NCBI GenBank assembly: GCA_029891385.1
Contig: CM057225.1
Span: 10,722,060-10,786,059 of the forward strand
DNA length: 64,000 nt
Direction: 5' to 3'
Source: Erythroxylum novogranatense
Taxonomy: Eukaryota > Streptophyta > Magnoliopsida > Malpighiales > Erythroxylaceae
The translations under genes were made by a program, and so were the position numbers. A model generated the notes under the pieces. That model was not told the DNA's origin and made no database searches. It was given only the letters and a program-made list of their open reading frames with translations. This document shows positions 47,201 through 58,649 of the stretch, piece by piece. Every line of letters begins with the position of its first letter. The stretch's first letter is position 1.

Positions 47201-49586
47201 TATCAGTTTTATGGTTGGTCTTCAATCTTGAGGTTGCATGCGTACGCACACACACACAAGCTTAAGAATCAACTTGACATGATAATGACGAAAGATGTTG
47301 CCAAATTTTGTTCCTAAGAGAATTTGAGCCTTCTTGCAGCTTTGGATGCCAGAGTAGGTCAGGTCCAAGTCAATCATTTTCAACTAGTAATGAAGATGTA
47401 ATTAGTTCAACTTCTTGCTTATGTTTGCTCTCTTTGGCACATATTGAAGGGAAGTTGGAGTTAAACTCAATACCTGTATTACAATTGTTTAGTACATGAA
47501 TCCAAAGATCCTTTTTTGCAATTATATTTGTAAATTGTGATTTATTCTCAAAATTGACTAGTGTTGATTTGTTTTCAAGAATATTACTTTCAAAATTGTA
47601 ACCTATGAAGACACATATACAACCTGGTTTTTTTTCCCCATTCTACCATGAGTTTCTTACAACTTCATTTACATTATGGCTTCATTTACATTTTTACTTT
47701 TGCTAATATTTTCCCCTATAATGTCATCCCCAAAAAAATAAAAGTTTGATGTTCGTTTTTTGTCCATACCATTGTTAGAAGTTTAATGACAATCTTAAGA
47801 ATTAAACATTTCACACTTTGGCACAAAAATATTTTTTAACACAATGATTCGTCATTTATAGACGATACATAATAATGAAATTATAAAAAATTACACAATA
47901 ATTAGAATATAAGAAAGAAATTGCCAATTTTTAGTATGAAATAAAATATGGGCCTCGTCAATAAAGATGCACAACTTAACCTAAACAGTCTACTTTCTTT
48001 TCACTTTGTATTTACAAAAAATGCCTCCTACACATGGAATTAGACAATCACATGTCTCAAGGAAACCACCAATATCCGCACTATCGTAGTTGAGAAAACT
48101 GTTTTGTTGTGAGTTTTTTACTATCACATCGCTCACATAATATGGTTGTTGTGCTTATAAGAATCATAAAAAAAAAGTTTCATTAGTAAATCGTGGACAA
48201 GTCAGTAGATATAATGCCATTATTAATAGTATTTTTGTATAAAATAAATACCAATTGGGAGTTGGTCATGTCCATAGACAATGGAAAATCTTCAATATAA
48301 TTTGTTTGACTTGGATCGGCAGTGAAAAAGAAAGATGTTACATTGTTAATATTTTCCTACAAGACAAGTCTTTTAGATCACTTATTCGACAACCCACTAA
48401 CCTCCCCAAGAAAACAAAGCTAGTTAAATGATATGTCGACCACAATATTTTCAACAAGACACTTTATTATCTTCACCTATATTTATATTATTAGAAAAGT
48501 AAAATCTTCAACAATCATACATAATATACTTTATGGAAACATAAAGTTCTTTGCCAAAATTCATACAATACGGCATCTAAAGTAGACTTTATAACATCTA
48601 AAAAGCAAATGAGATTTAGATACGCGCAAGTAGATATCATATGTGTAAAATTCAAGCTTTGCCTAGCCATTTCCATAATTCCTGCATAAGATCTACAAAA
48701 TAAGATGTGATGGGAAAGCTAATGCTCATTCCCACCAATGTAAATTTGTTGATGCCGTAAAAGGGAAAAGTATTACAGATACAAATACAACCTTTTCTTT
48801 TTCATGCCTAGAGCAACCAAAAAATACAAGGATAGGAATCATATAAACCATGGAATGAAAGGTTGAAACTTCTCAAAACATTTAAACATAACTAATGTCC
48901 GAGAAAAATCCATACAAAGATGGCGATCTATCATCATCCATGTTTGAGTAAGCAGATTCCTAATGACTAATGTAACCAAGCCTGAATAAGATGCCTAAAC
49001 TAATGCATGTTCTTAATTTGTTTGACAAAGAAATCATAGGTCTGAAGACAACCACTATTTATTGCAGAACTCAACCAAATTTTGGTTACAAGGAAAATAG
49101 AAACTGTAATCTTACAAGAATCATCAACCATAAGGTAAATTTCTATGTAGCTGGAACAAACAGACATCATCAACGAACACAACTTGTCTATCAACTCAAA
49201 GACAACAAGCAAACAAAAAGGAACAAAAAGGAGAAAAAGGAAACAATGTTAGATTCAACTTTAATCATGCAGACAGTTCTTACGTTCTTTTCTCAAAAGG
49301 ATTGGAACATGGAGAAACTAATCAAAATCAAGAGTTCAATTAGACTCACTTTACCCAATACAGCACTGATGAAATTGGCAAAAATAATCATAAGAAGACT
49401 TATTTCAAGTAAAGACCTCTTTTTCAACACTTTTACAGATTCCAATTTTATTAAGTGGTAAGTTTAAATTCTTTCATCAAAGTCTACAAAGGTTTATTTG
49501 AACAACATTGTTTAAAGAGATGCAAGCTTTCTTATAAGTCGGTGAAAGGATATAAGCTTTAAACCCCAAAAACCATTACTCTTTCT
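44217..49586. other. Long AT-rich noncoding stretch
   Basis: There is no recognisable gene, LTR or RNA. The frames at 47308-47499 and 48991-49461 have no known motifs and poor composition. The area may be decayed gene introns between the fumarylacetoacetase remnant and the PDI-like exon. Confidence 0.5.
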
Positions 49587-49591
49587 CTATA

Positions 49592-49616
49592 TGTGTGTGT
49601 GTGTGTGTGTGTGTGT
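49592..49616. repeat. (TG)n microsatellite
   Basis: About 12 uninterrupted TG repeats. Confidence 0.95.
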
Positions 49617-49828
49617 AAAAGAAAGATAAAGAATCCTCCATAGATTTCATTTAGTCGTAAATCAATTTCAAAAGATAGAAAATAAATACATTAATAACTA
49701 AAAAAACTGTCAAAGGAAGGCCATCAATATGTTTTCCAAATCCAGCAAAACAAGCATGGTGCACCATATCATAAACTAGTGATAGGAAAGCTAAATTTGT
49801 AATTGAGAAATCTGACACATACTCAACA

Positions 49829-49928
49829 TCATATTTGCTAGCAAGACGGGTATACGTGTCAGCATTCACTTTGGCTATGATTACGGGGTCCTTCAATTTT
49901 GTAAGAATAAGCGCAACAGCATCTAACT
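49829..49928 (-). pseudogene. PDI-like (PDIL5-2 type) thioredoxin-domain exon remnant
   Basis: After a TTTGCAG acceptor the minus strand reads LDAVALILTKLKDPVIIAKV, then NADTYTRLASKYDV, which matches the segment following the active site in plant PDIL5-2-like protein disulfide isomerases. The similarity stops after KYDV and the frame runs on into unrelated sequence to 49651. No CGHC active-site exon or downstream exons are found nearby, so this is an isolated fragment. A solo LTR lies 90 bp upstream of it, at 50021. Confidence 0.7.
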
Positions 49929-50015
49929 GCAAACAAACATCAAAACAAATGGTTTCAAAAGGAGAATATAAAGTGCCACAAATAAGAACCTCCAGAAAAC
50001 AAAGGTAGCTATTAG

Positions 50016-51556
50016 TTAACTGTTGGGACCCGATCCCGAAAATCGGATCTCAATCGAAAAAGCAGAAACGAAAATTGAAAGTACAGTGGCAGAAATAAAT
50101 CAAACGGACAATAAAAGCAAAAATTTGCGAAACGAAAGGCGAATTACAAATCGAAATGAACCGAAGGAACGAAAGCGAAAACATAAATCAGAAAACAAAG
50201 CGAACAAAAGCGAAACTAATCAAAGACGGAACAAAACAAGACCCGACATCCGAATACAATTATCGAAGAAAAACGTTTGCGTTGGAAAACTCTAAGACAT
50301 TTAATCTAAGCCGATCAAAACCAATATTTTTTTTCATGTCTCTCATCTGTATTCAATCACATTTCTAAGTGCAAATCTCATTCAAAGCAATATACTTTTT
50401 CCACTTGGAATTTTTCAATTCCAAACCTTAAACAAAAACTCAAATCAAATAATCTTAACCAATCCTTATCTATCTTTGCCATAGAACCAATTTTCTTATC
50501 AAAAATTGGGCAGCATAACGGCTGCATTTTCATAAACCCAAAATCTGCAAGGGTTTAAAAACACTTCTATAATAGTCAAACAATCATCAAAGTCATCGGA
50601 CCTCCCGTCCGGAATTTCAGCATACTCAAACAAAAATCTAAACCTAATGTTTTAAAACTTTCATGAAGGGTGCATAAATAAATTATGCCATTAAAGAAGG
50701 TGAAAACTCACTTAAAAGTATTGCTCGTGTAAAAACCAATGGAACAGTAACTTTTACCAAATGTACAGTAACTGTAAATTTCCCAACCTCATAACTTTTT
50801 ACTCCTAACCCCAATACTTGCATACTATACATCAATGGAAAGGGGGAAAGATGATCTACAATTTCTATGAAGGATGAAAAAACCAAAACAGGCTCTAAAA
50901 GGGTGAAAAATCCTTCCAAAGGTTCTGCACAAATCTGCCAAATGAACAGTAACTGAACTAGGTCTAACCCTCATAAGTTTTTATTCCTAGCTCCAAATAA
51001 GGCACATTATACACCATTAGAAAGCTCTAAACATGTGCTACAATCTTCAAGAAGACCTCTCAATCCAATTCAAGCTCTAAGAGGGTTAAAAACACAAACA
51101 AAGTTTCTACCAAATACTTGTCAACCCAAACCAAAGCAAAACAAATACATAACTTTGACCGTTCATAATTTTCACTCCCGATATTGAAAAATATCAAACT
51201 TTATGGCGACAGAAAGCTCTCAACATAAGCTATAAGTTTTATATAGATCATTTTCTCAAATTTTGCCTAAATCAAAAAGTCAACTCTCAATAGCCAAAAA
51301 GTCAAACTTTTCATATTTTCACACTTTCTCTTTATTTCTTGATTTTCAACTTAATTTTCAATTTCTCATTCACTTAAACTTGTATAATCCATACAAATCT
51401 ATTCAAATCTCAAAGTCATCAAAATCTATCAATTCTTTTTCTTATCAATTTTTTAAAAACATAATCACATCTATTTCATAATTTACATTCAAACATCCTT
51501 ATTTCATACTTGTTATATTTCGAAATTCCACTTAAAAATCGGGGTCTAACATTAAC
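50016..51556 (-). mobile_element. Solo LTR of family A (short copy), target duplication TTAAC
   Basis: It runs from TGTTGGGACCCGATCCCG (50021) to ATCGGGGTCTAACA (51551), flanked by perfect TTAAC (50016-50020, 51552-51556). Both ends match the 4.35-kb solo LTR at 23313-27664, including the TATGGCGACAGAAAGCTCTC-type segment near the right end. The middle, including the GAGACG array, is missing. At 1531 bp it is an internally deleted relative. The minus orientation is inferred from similarity. Confidence 0.9.
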
Positions 51557-52545
51557 TGTGCAAGAATAACAACTCCCAGCGGCAAACTGAGATTATTATG
51601 ACAAAGAACGTGGAGAAAGGACTCGTGCGAGGAACACATTAGCATTAGAGATACACAAACTTATGTACCTTTTGCATTCTCCGTTGAAACAAACATAAAG
51701 AAACAAAAACTAAGTAAAAGGTAGAGATTGTCCAAGTAGACATTAATAATTCAAGTTGCATGAAGCCGAATTAAATGAGTAAACCAAAAAAAAATTTGTG
51801 GTCTACTACAACACAAACCAAAAATGTACTTCACCTCCATCGTTTTCATTAATCTCCAAACTTATCTATATTGTTATCCGTCTGATATCTCATGAATTGC
51901 CTATTTATAAGACTTGAATCTTAGCACTTATGGTCTTTACTATAAGTGTCGATGCCATGAGGGTAGTCTAGTCAATTCGAGCAATAACATGGTAACACCC
52001 ACGATGATCACTTTGATCGAGAAAATCCAACAACAGCCCAGAAAGCAACGCGGCGTAGGGGCAATTAGAAAATGTCGTTGAATTAATGAGAGGAGAGAAA
52101 ATGGAATGAGATGATGAGAGATAGTCGTGTTTGATCGCTTTGAAACTACTTTTTAGAAAGGTAGAATATTTTCACAGAGATACCGGAAGACATGCGATGC
52201 AAAACACCACAAGGAAAATTGAAAGCCTAAATTCCCTCTTATATCATATCAAACCCAGAAGAAAATAATGAAAAGAAGAATTATTCCTTATAAGAAAGAA
52301 GAAAGTAACGAATCAAAGAAGGGCTCAAAGCCATGTTGGGGTTTGTTGCTGATGAAAGAGAGTGGTGAAGTAGACAAGAAAAGGCCAACAGAGAGAGAGT
52401 GGATGGCAAAGCGTTCAGTCCGCATTCCATGAATTAACCCAAGCTTTTGGAAAGCAGGAGTGCGAAAGGAATGCGAGAGAGTGAGAGGGAAAAGATATGC
52501 AAGACTCATGGAAGAAACAAAAGCGAGAGAGTGGTAGAGCATACC
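51557..52545. other. Unassigned sequence between the solo LTR and duplication arm 2
   Basis: No motif is recognised. On the minus strand a GTATGC donor-like site follows arm 2 at about 52545, and an ATG-containing stretch near 52335 weakly resembles the start of the fumarylacetoacetase pseudogene. Confidence 0.4.
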
Positions 52546-52549
52546 TCAA

Positions 52550-52745
52550 CTTTTAAGAATCTCAAAGTTCGATATGAGATGTTCCATAAATTAGGGGGAA
52601 GGAACAAGTTGAGGCAAGAAGCAAAATCAAAGAACAAATCAGCTGGACTCGAAATAATCTGAGAATCAGATGTTGTTTAGTTAAAACAAAAACGTCGACA
52701 TTTTAATTGTCAAACAGAATACGACCAAGATTAGTGGCACACACA
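52550..52745 (-). repeat. Arm 2 of the inverted duplication (partner 42670-42852)
   Basis: See arm 1. The two arms are in opposite orientation, about 9.7 kb apart. On the minus strand this arm ends in AAAAGTTGAG followed by GTATGC, resembling a 5' leader exon with a splice donor. Confidence 0.83.
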
Positions 52746-53629
52746 GGTAATCTGATGCAGGACCGACGATGCAAGCAAAGAAGGAAGCCGACGAGGCTTG
52801 GAAGAGAGGATACGACGCGCACAAAAGAGATGAAAAAACTTAAAAGGTACCGGAAAGGGGCTTACTGCTACGGTTAAGATTTAAGGTATGACTTTTCATA
52901 TAATTTAGTCCCTCTAATTTTGTAAAATGATGATTCTCGACCAACACCTATAAGTACCAGTTGGTACCTTGGGCCTGTACGTGATGAAAGTCTAGTACTC
53001 GACCATACCATACCGTTTTCCAATACGAAACAGACCCCCGTATCGACCAGTACAGTACAGTATCCCAAACACTGCTTGCAATACCGTTTAACCCAAAGGA
53101 CTACAATAAAACCTCCATGATCTTTCCTACTTGTCCTTTCTTCTCTCACAGAATCAACCAAAGAGAGAAGTAAGCAAAGACAAAATGTACATATAAGCCA
53201 AGCTTCAGGATTTATTAGCTGAGCTACAATTTAGCTACCCAAAAATTGTTGCAGCAACTTTAAATTTGAATTGGTGACATCTAAAAGAGAAGAAAAATAA
53301 ACAAATAAATAAATAAAAAGCCACAATGCATATTCAGTAAGCATTAAGAACTACCCCCTTCAGTAACAAACATGAAGAAAACTAGTTTTGCATTCCCACT
53401 TCTTTTGGCAGTAGCAGTATCTAGAGAACTTTGGTTTCCCCTTCTCCCAACTTAATGGAGGAAGAAAGTGCATGCCTCCCATAAATTCTGGTCAACAACT
53501 GGTATGCTTTGCCTCCTTGGTATCACCCGGACTGTGAGCAAGTAATCAGTAAAGTGGTTCAACCAAACTTGCTTTTGATAGTCTTCTGAAGAGTATATAT
53601 AATCCATGAACATCTTGTAGCTGTTCAGG
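52746..53629. other. Intergenic and 3' flank of the RING gene
   Basis: A minus-strand AATAAA (plus TTTATT at 53211-53216) lies about 415 bp beyond the stop codon of the RING gene and is a plausible poly(A) signal. The 95-codon frame at 52874-53161 shows no known motif. Confidence 0.5.
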
Positions 53630-56600
53630 TTAGGTGGTGAGCCCCGTGGTTTTACATATGGGGCACCAATTCTTGAGCATCAACCATTGTTTGATGCAAC
53701 CTGTGTGGAAATCATGCCCACAGTCCAGTTTCCCAATATCTTCTCCCTCATTATACTCCTCCTGCGTTCATGCAGTAGACAACCCATAAGTGATCACACA
53801 GACAGGAAAAACTGGCAATGGTAAGGAAACAAAATGATCCATCCTTACTCGACAAATGCAGCATGGCTCTGTCTCCCCTTCAGCTCCCATCTTAACAGAA
53901 TGTTTCCGCTGTTTTAGGTGCCTTAAGATAGTTTCTTCACTCAATCCAGTGTTAACATTGCCAATGCGCTCTTCCAGAGCCAACAGCTCCTATGATTACA
54001 GAAATTTAGCATTGTTAAGTACAATCTAACGAAAGCAAATCACGCCCAAGAAATTTTCTGTGTACTATACCTCGTATGACATGTTATCAACATCAAGCCG
54101 CATATCTCTATGCCTATCATGAATATCCGCCACCCCGAAAAATACTGATTGGTCAAGAAGCATAAAATCCTGACATAAAACAAGAAAACAATTGAAAACG
54201 CTAGAATGACATAATCATAAAAAATGCCTATGGATAAAACCAGTCATCTAGCAATTCATGCACATAACTATGCAGTATAGTCATATGAAGCAAGGAAAAT
54301 ATAGTAATGAAAGGTGATGTACTTTCAGCACGAACCTAAAATCAAACATAAACATTAAATGATATTTCAACAGCACAACAATACTATCCAAGTTTCAGAT
54401 CATTCATTCAAGCATGCATGGAGAACTACAATTATTGCCCTCCTGATTTCATATCTTCGGTATTAAGTCACATTTTGTGTGATACAGACCGTCACTATGC
54501 ACTCAACACTCCACTTGCAAACATGCGGATTCCAACAATAGGGGCATGACCCACACACATGTAAGCATTCTGACATCATGAAACCAAACACTCATGCAAA
54601 GGTGCATTGGCATTAAATTGATGTAAAAAGTGCACCTCAATTCGTAAGCTTTCTCCCCTGCGTATAACATCCAAGACATTACGAATCTGTTACAAGAAAA
54701 TTAAAACCAAAGTGAGATCCAACGAATGCTAGTTGAATATACCACATGTGGAACGGAGACAATCAAATATATCCATGCAACTCGAGAGCTTAAAAGAATC
54801 GACAATAATAAACCAACTTCCAATGTAGGAACGCTTAGTGCATGTGCATACAAGTGGATAACTAATGACAAAAACATAAATTTAAAAAATAAAAGACAAG
54901 AACAATTTATCTGAAATTCAAATTAAAGAATAGGACCAACATTCAGTTGACCACAGGAGTTACAGTCAGAGAAATGAACATTTCCAAGGAAATGTTGCAA
55001 GAACTCCACTTAAATAACAAATAAGGTTAAGATGGAGAATGATCCGGAGATGGCTAACACAAAGAACCCAATAGCAGACTGAAGTTTATGACGAGGACAA
55101 CCTATAGATAAGTATTTTATACTCAGGGCATGATATCCAAATTGTGGACAAATCCAATTAGAAAATATCCAAGTAATGAGTGCACATGAGAAAGGGTATA
55201 ACATTGACAGGTGCGAGATCTAGCTAAAGAAATGATGACATCAAAATTTTAGTGGAAAACAGGTAACTGGACAAAGTTTTACAGATTAACCACATTAAAA
55301 GCCAGAACTGACCTCAGATACAACGAGCCTACTTCTTCCTTCTCTGGTTGTAGCCAAAGTTCGCAGTGGATAAGGAATTCCTAGTACACTGTCCCCTTGT
55401 CTCTCCAACCGTGATGCTGATCTTGCATGTGACCTATGATGTCCATGGTTATTAGATGAATGTGGCATATCCCCTGAAGAAGTAAGACCTGGTTGTGGTG
55501 GGGAACGGGAGCTACTTTGTCCACCTGCTTCACCCACAGCCGAATTAGACAATGACCGACGGACATACTCAGCTAATCTCCGAGAATTTCTTGGAGGATT
55601 GGGCTGAGGAATCCAGGTAGGAGCTGCCAGAGGGTGAACCCCTGTATTAGGAGCTGTCCAGGATGAGGAAGAAACATTTCCAGGACCATTGATGTTTCCA
55701 CCAGTTACATGAGCAGGGGCTGGAATTCTGGTTGAAGCTCTTAATTCAGTGGCAGGTACAGTTACAGAATGTTCCCAGACATTGCTCCCCCTGCTTCTCG
55801 AATTTGCTTCCTCTGCATCACATAAAATTATAGAACTTGATGAGCTACCAACTCTTGAGCTAGGGATTTCATTCCACCTAAATGATTGTGAGTTCTGCAC
55901 CAAAGCTGGAACAGGTACACCAGCTTGCTGACTAACAGAACTAGCGCCATCCACTGTCGGGAATGACCTTAAATTCAAAGAATGATCAACGGGAATAAGT
56001 CTTGATGAGTGGTGTGAAGATGGTATACCAGAACGCCTAGTAGCACTTCCTGTAGGAAATAGAGCAGGAGGTACAGATTCTTCATTTGCAGGATTTATTA
56101 CTAGGCGGAAATTTCTGTGGGAGCTTTCTGTACGTCTTGCCATCTCCAAATCAGGACTGCCATCACAGGCTAGGCCTCTGGCACCTATCCCAAGTCTTGC
56201 ATTAAACAGCTCCGGCTGGGCACCCATACTTAAGCTACTGTTCGCATCATAGCAGGCAGGGACACCAGGCCATGCATTTTGCTCTGAGGACTGAAAGAAG
56301 CTTGAACTTCCACCAATAGAGGACTGCCCAACATTTATTTCAACAGCCTTTCTTTTGCAGGGGCGGCCATCCACTGGACAACCGGGTCTATCATCTTGTT
56401 GTTCTACTGAGTATCCACTAGTTCCAGGAGCAAGTAACAAAGAATCATACCCACTGCTAGACGGAGCATGTTCATTCCCTGTCCAACTAGCCTTGTTACC
56501 AGAGGCTTCCATGAATGGAAAATTATCAATGCCATGAGTAACAGGACCAGCATTTAAGTTGAGATTCTGTGTCATTCCATCAGAATTGGAACTTTGCATG

Positions 56601-57001
56601 AATTGAGAGTCAACATGAACACTGTTGAATGGAAGAATATTAGTTGGTCCATATCGCCTTTCTTCCAGTCTTGGGCCAGGTCCAGAATACGCACTTACAG
56701 AAGATGACCATCCATGTTCTCTTTTGTGCTCATCATGAATTGCCTCATTCCGCAGCCCACTAGAACTTGGTTCTCCCAAGTTCCATTCGCTAGGACCTTG
56801 TCGTTCTTGGTCAACCGAATTTACAAAGGCACCAGTCATGTGACTAGGTGACAGTATAAAGTCTGCCAAGCGGCTGTCTGCAGGATTTCGCAAACTATTC
56901 CAGCAAATTTGTGGATCTACAAAGGCATTACCTGATGAAGATCCATGATCAAAGTCCAATGTCTCAGGCAAGGAGCCAATCACACTCCTGTGCCCTTGCA
57001 T
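53630..57001 (-). CDS. RING-H2 E3 ubiquitin ligase, MBR2/HIP1/RHG1A type
   Basis: A probable E3 ligase that passes ubiquitin from an E2 enzyme to target proteins. Arabidopsis MBR1/MBR2 act on the Mediator subunit PFT1/MED25 (family knowledge). Exons (minus): 57001-55313, 54686-54636, 54169-54071, 53989-53849 and 53761-53630; all GT-AG and phase 0, 703 aa. The ATG at 57001 gives MQGHRSVIGSLPETLDFDHG, the conserved N-terminus of this group. Residues 1-563 are a Ser-rich, disordered region with conserved islands (GRPCKRKAVE, NPPRNSRRLAEYVRRSL). Exons 2-4 carry IRNVLDVIRRGESLRIEDFM, HDRHRDMRLDVDNMSYEELL and ALEERIGNVNTGLSEETI. The RING at 656-696 fits C-X2-C-X14-C-X-H-X2-H-X2-C-X10-C-X2-C exactly. 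No transmembrane segment is seen. It appears intact. Confidence 0.95.
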
Positions 57002-58605
57002 AAGGATAATCACGACGACCCTTGTAAAATTATCTAGAATCTACAGTTCTACTGATGCTGATAAGATAACCAAACGCAGAATGTTAGTTTTGACATCCAC
57101 AAAGCTCCTAATAAAACAGTAAGAGAACTTGAATATATTACTAAATACTGAGATCAAGCAGCTCTACAAGCACAAATATCACAATGCCAAGAAGCTTCAA
57201 TTTGACATGTTTCACAAGTAGTACATGCCAATTCTGATGGGAACCCTTAATGTGAGGGCTCCGAACCTCTTTTCCCAGGAATTCAACCTACGATAGGAAG
57301 CAACCACATCTACATAAATTTTACTTGTCATGACCCATACGATTTGCCAAGTCTACTTTCTCTACAAAGGACACATATGGAACGTCCACAGATGTAGACG
57401 AACCTAATCCAAAAATATATGAATATGCATAATCTTGCTAATGTACTGAGAAGACCCAGCCAATTTATTTATTCAAGCTCAGCTTCAATCATCTGCTGGT
57501 AGGTGACTGAGTCAGGCATAACAGAGAATCGCATGCATGTCAGTAAGACATAAGACTGACAAATGCCGCATCGCCATAGCGAATGTATGGCTAGCAACTA
57601 GACCTAGTGAACATCAGAAACTTTGTATATACAACAAATGAATAAATCTCGAAGAATCAAAACCTAAACTCAAGCGCGCATGAAAGAACAAGGAAACATT
57701 TAAATGAGTTGTAACAGAATCAGACAGGCTAACAGTCAACACTGAGGTCGAAGAAAATCTACTCATCCCACAACCCAAAACAATAAATGAAGGAAAACTA
57801 GGAAATCAAACGAGGTGAAGAAAACAAACCAAGAAAAAAAAAAAAAAGGGGGCAAAGCATACGGCCTGATAGTGCAAATATCAATTACTTCACTCGTCAT
57901 TAAGGAAACAATAGGAAACTCGAAAAACAATACTAAAAGTTTTAACCTTTCAAGTTGTCACCGAACGTAAATGATGTAAAGATAGCAAAACCGATGAACC
58001 ACATCTTCAAAATGGGAACGTAATATGGGATTTCCCTACCAAAAAGGGTCTCTGAAATTAAGTTACAGTCGAAATCCCAGGAAAAAAAACATCACTAAAA
58101 GACTCAAACTTTTTTGTTGGTAACAAAAATAAAAACGAGAAAGTTGAAAGCCGATAACAAAAATATAAGAGAAAAGAGAAAAGCTTTAACAAATTTAAAC
58201 AAAGAGAAACACCTTCATCTGAAAACGTTTGTTTTGCTTCACAGCTTAAATCAAAACGAAAGGACAAAACGAGAAACGAATGAATAACAGAAATGGAACA
58301 AAGTACTGCCCATAAGCTATACTCATCCCATCCCTAACCGATCGTTGAATATAAGGAGCTTACCCAACACAGAACAAGAAGGAAAACCCGACCGATCTAG
58401 CAATTTGAACCAGAAATTAAAAGGGTCAGACTCCAACAACCTTAAGCAGAGGAAACCAGAAGCCTCTATGCGCTCTCTGACGATATTGTCTATCTCTTTC
58501 TCGAGACAAGAAAGAGAGTAAGCACAGCCTCCACTGGAATAACAAAGGGTAGGAGAAGGCGGAGAGAGGAGAGGCCCAGATGAGGAGGAGGAGGAGGCTT
58601 GAAGG
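57002..58605 (-). other. 5' leader and probable leader intron of the RING gene
   Basis: Between the likely transcription start (near 58605) and the ATG (57001) there is 1.6 kb without coding similarity. On the minus strand the distal part (58605-58400) is CT-rich, as in plant leaders. The proximal part contains ACTGTAG (57046-57040), a possible acceptor. A spliced leader is inferred but exact borders are not certain. Confidence 0.5.
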
Positions 58606-58632
58606 AGGATATAGGGATGAGAATTGCAAATA

Positions 58633-58644
58633 CAATGTATATAG
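58633..58644 (-). promoter_or_regulatory. TATA box of the RING gene (predicted)
   Basis: The minus strand reads CTTCTATATACA, followed about 30 bp on by a CT-rich Y-patch-like region (TCCTCCTCCTCCTCAT). The position fits a start near 58605. Confidence 0.45.
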
Positions 58645-58649
58645 AAGGA

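Noticed and set aside
48991..49461. 156-codon plus ORF as a gene
   Set aside because: It is Lys/Asn/Thr-rich with no conserved motif and no splice or promoter context.
52300..52345. Second fumarylacetoacetase start near 52335 (minus)
   Set aside because: Only about 20 bp of weak similarity around an ATG, with no further exon similarity downstream.
52874..53161. 95-codon minus ORF downstream of the RING gene
   Set aside because: No motif. It probably lies in the 3' flank of the RING gene.
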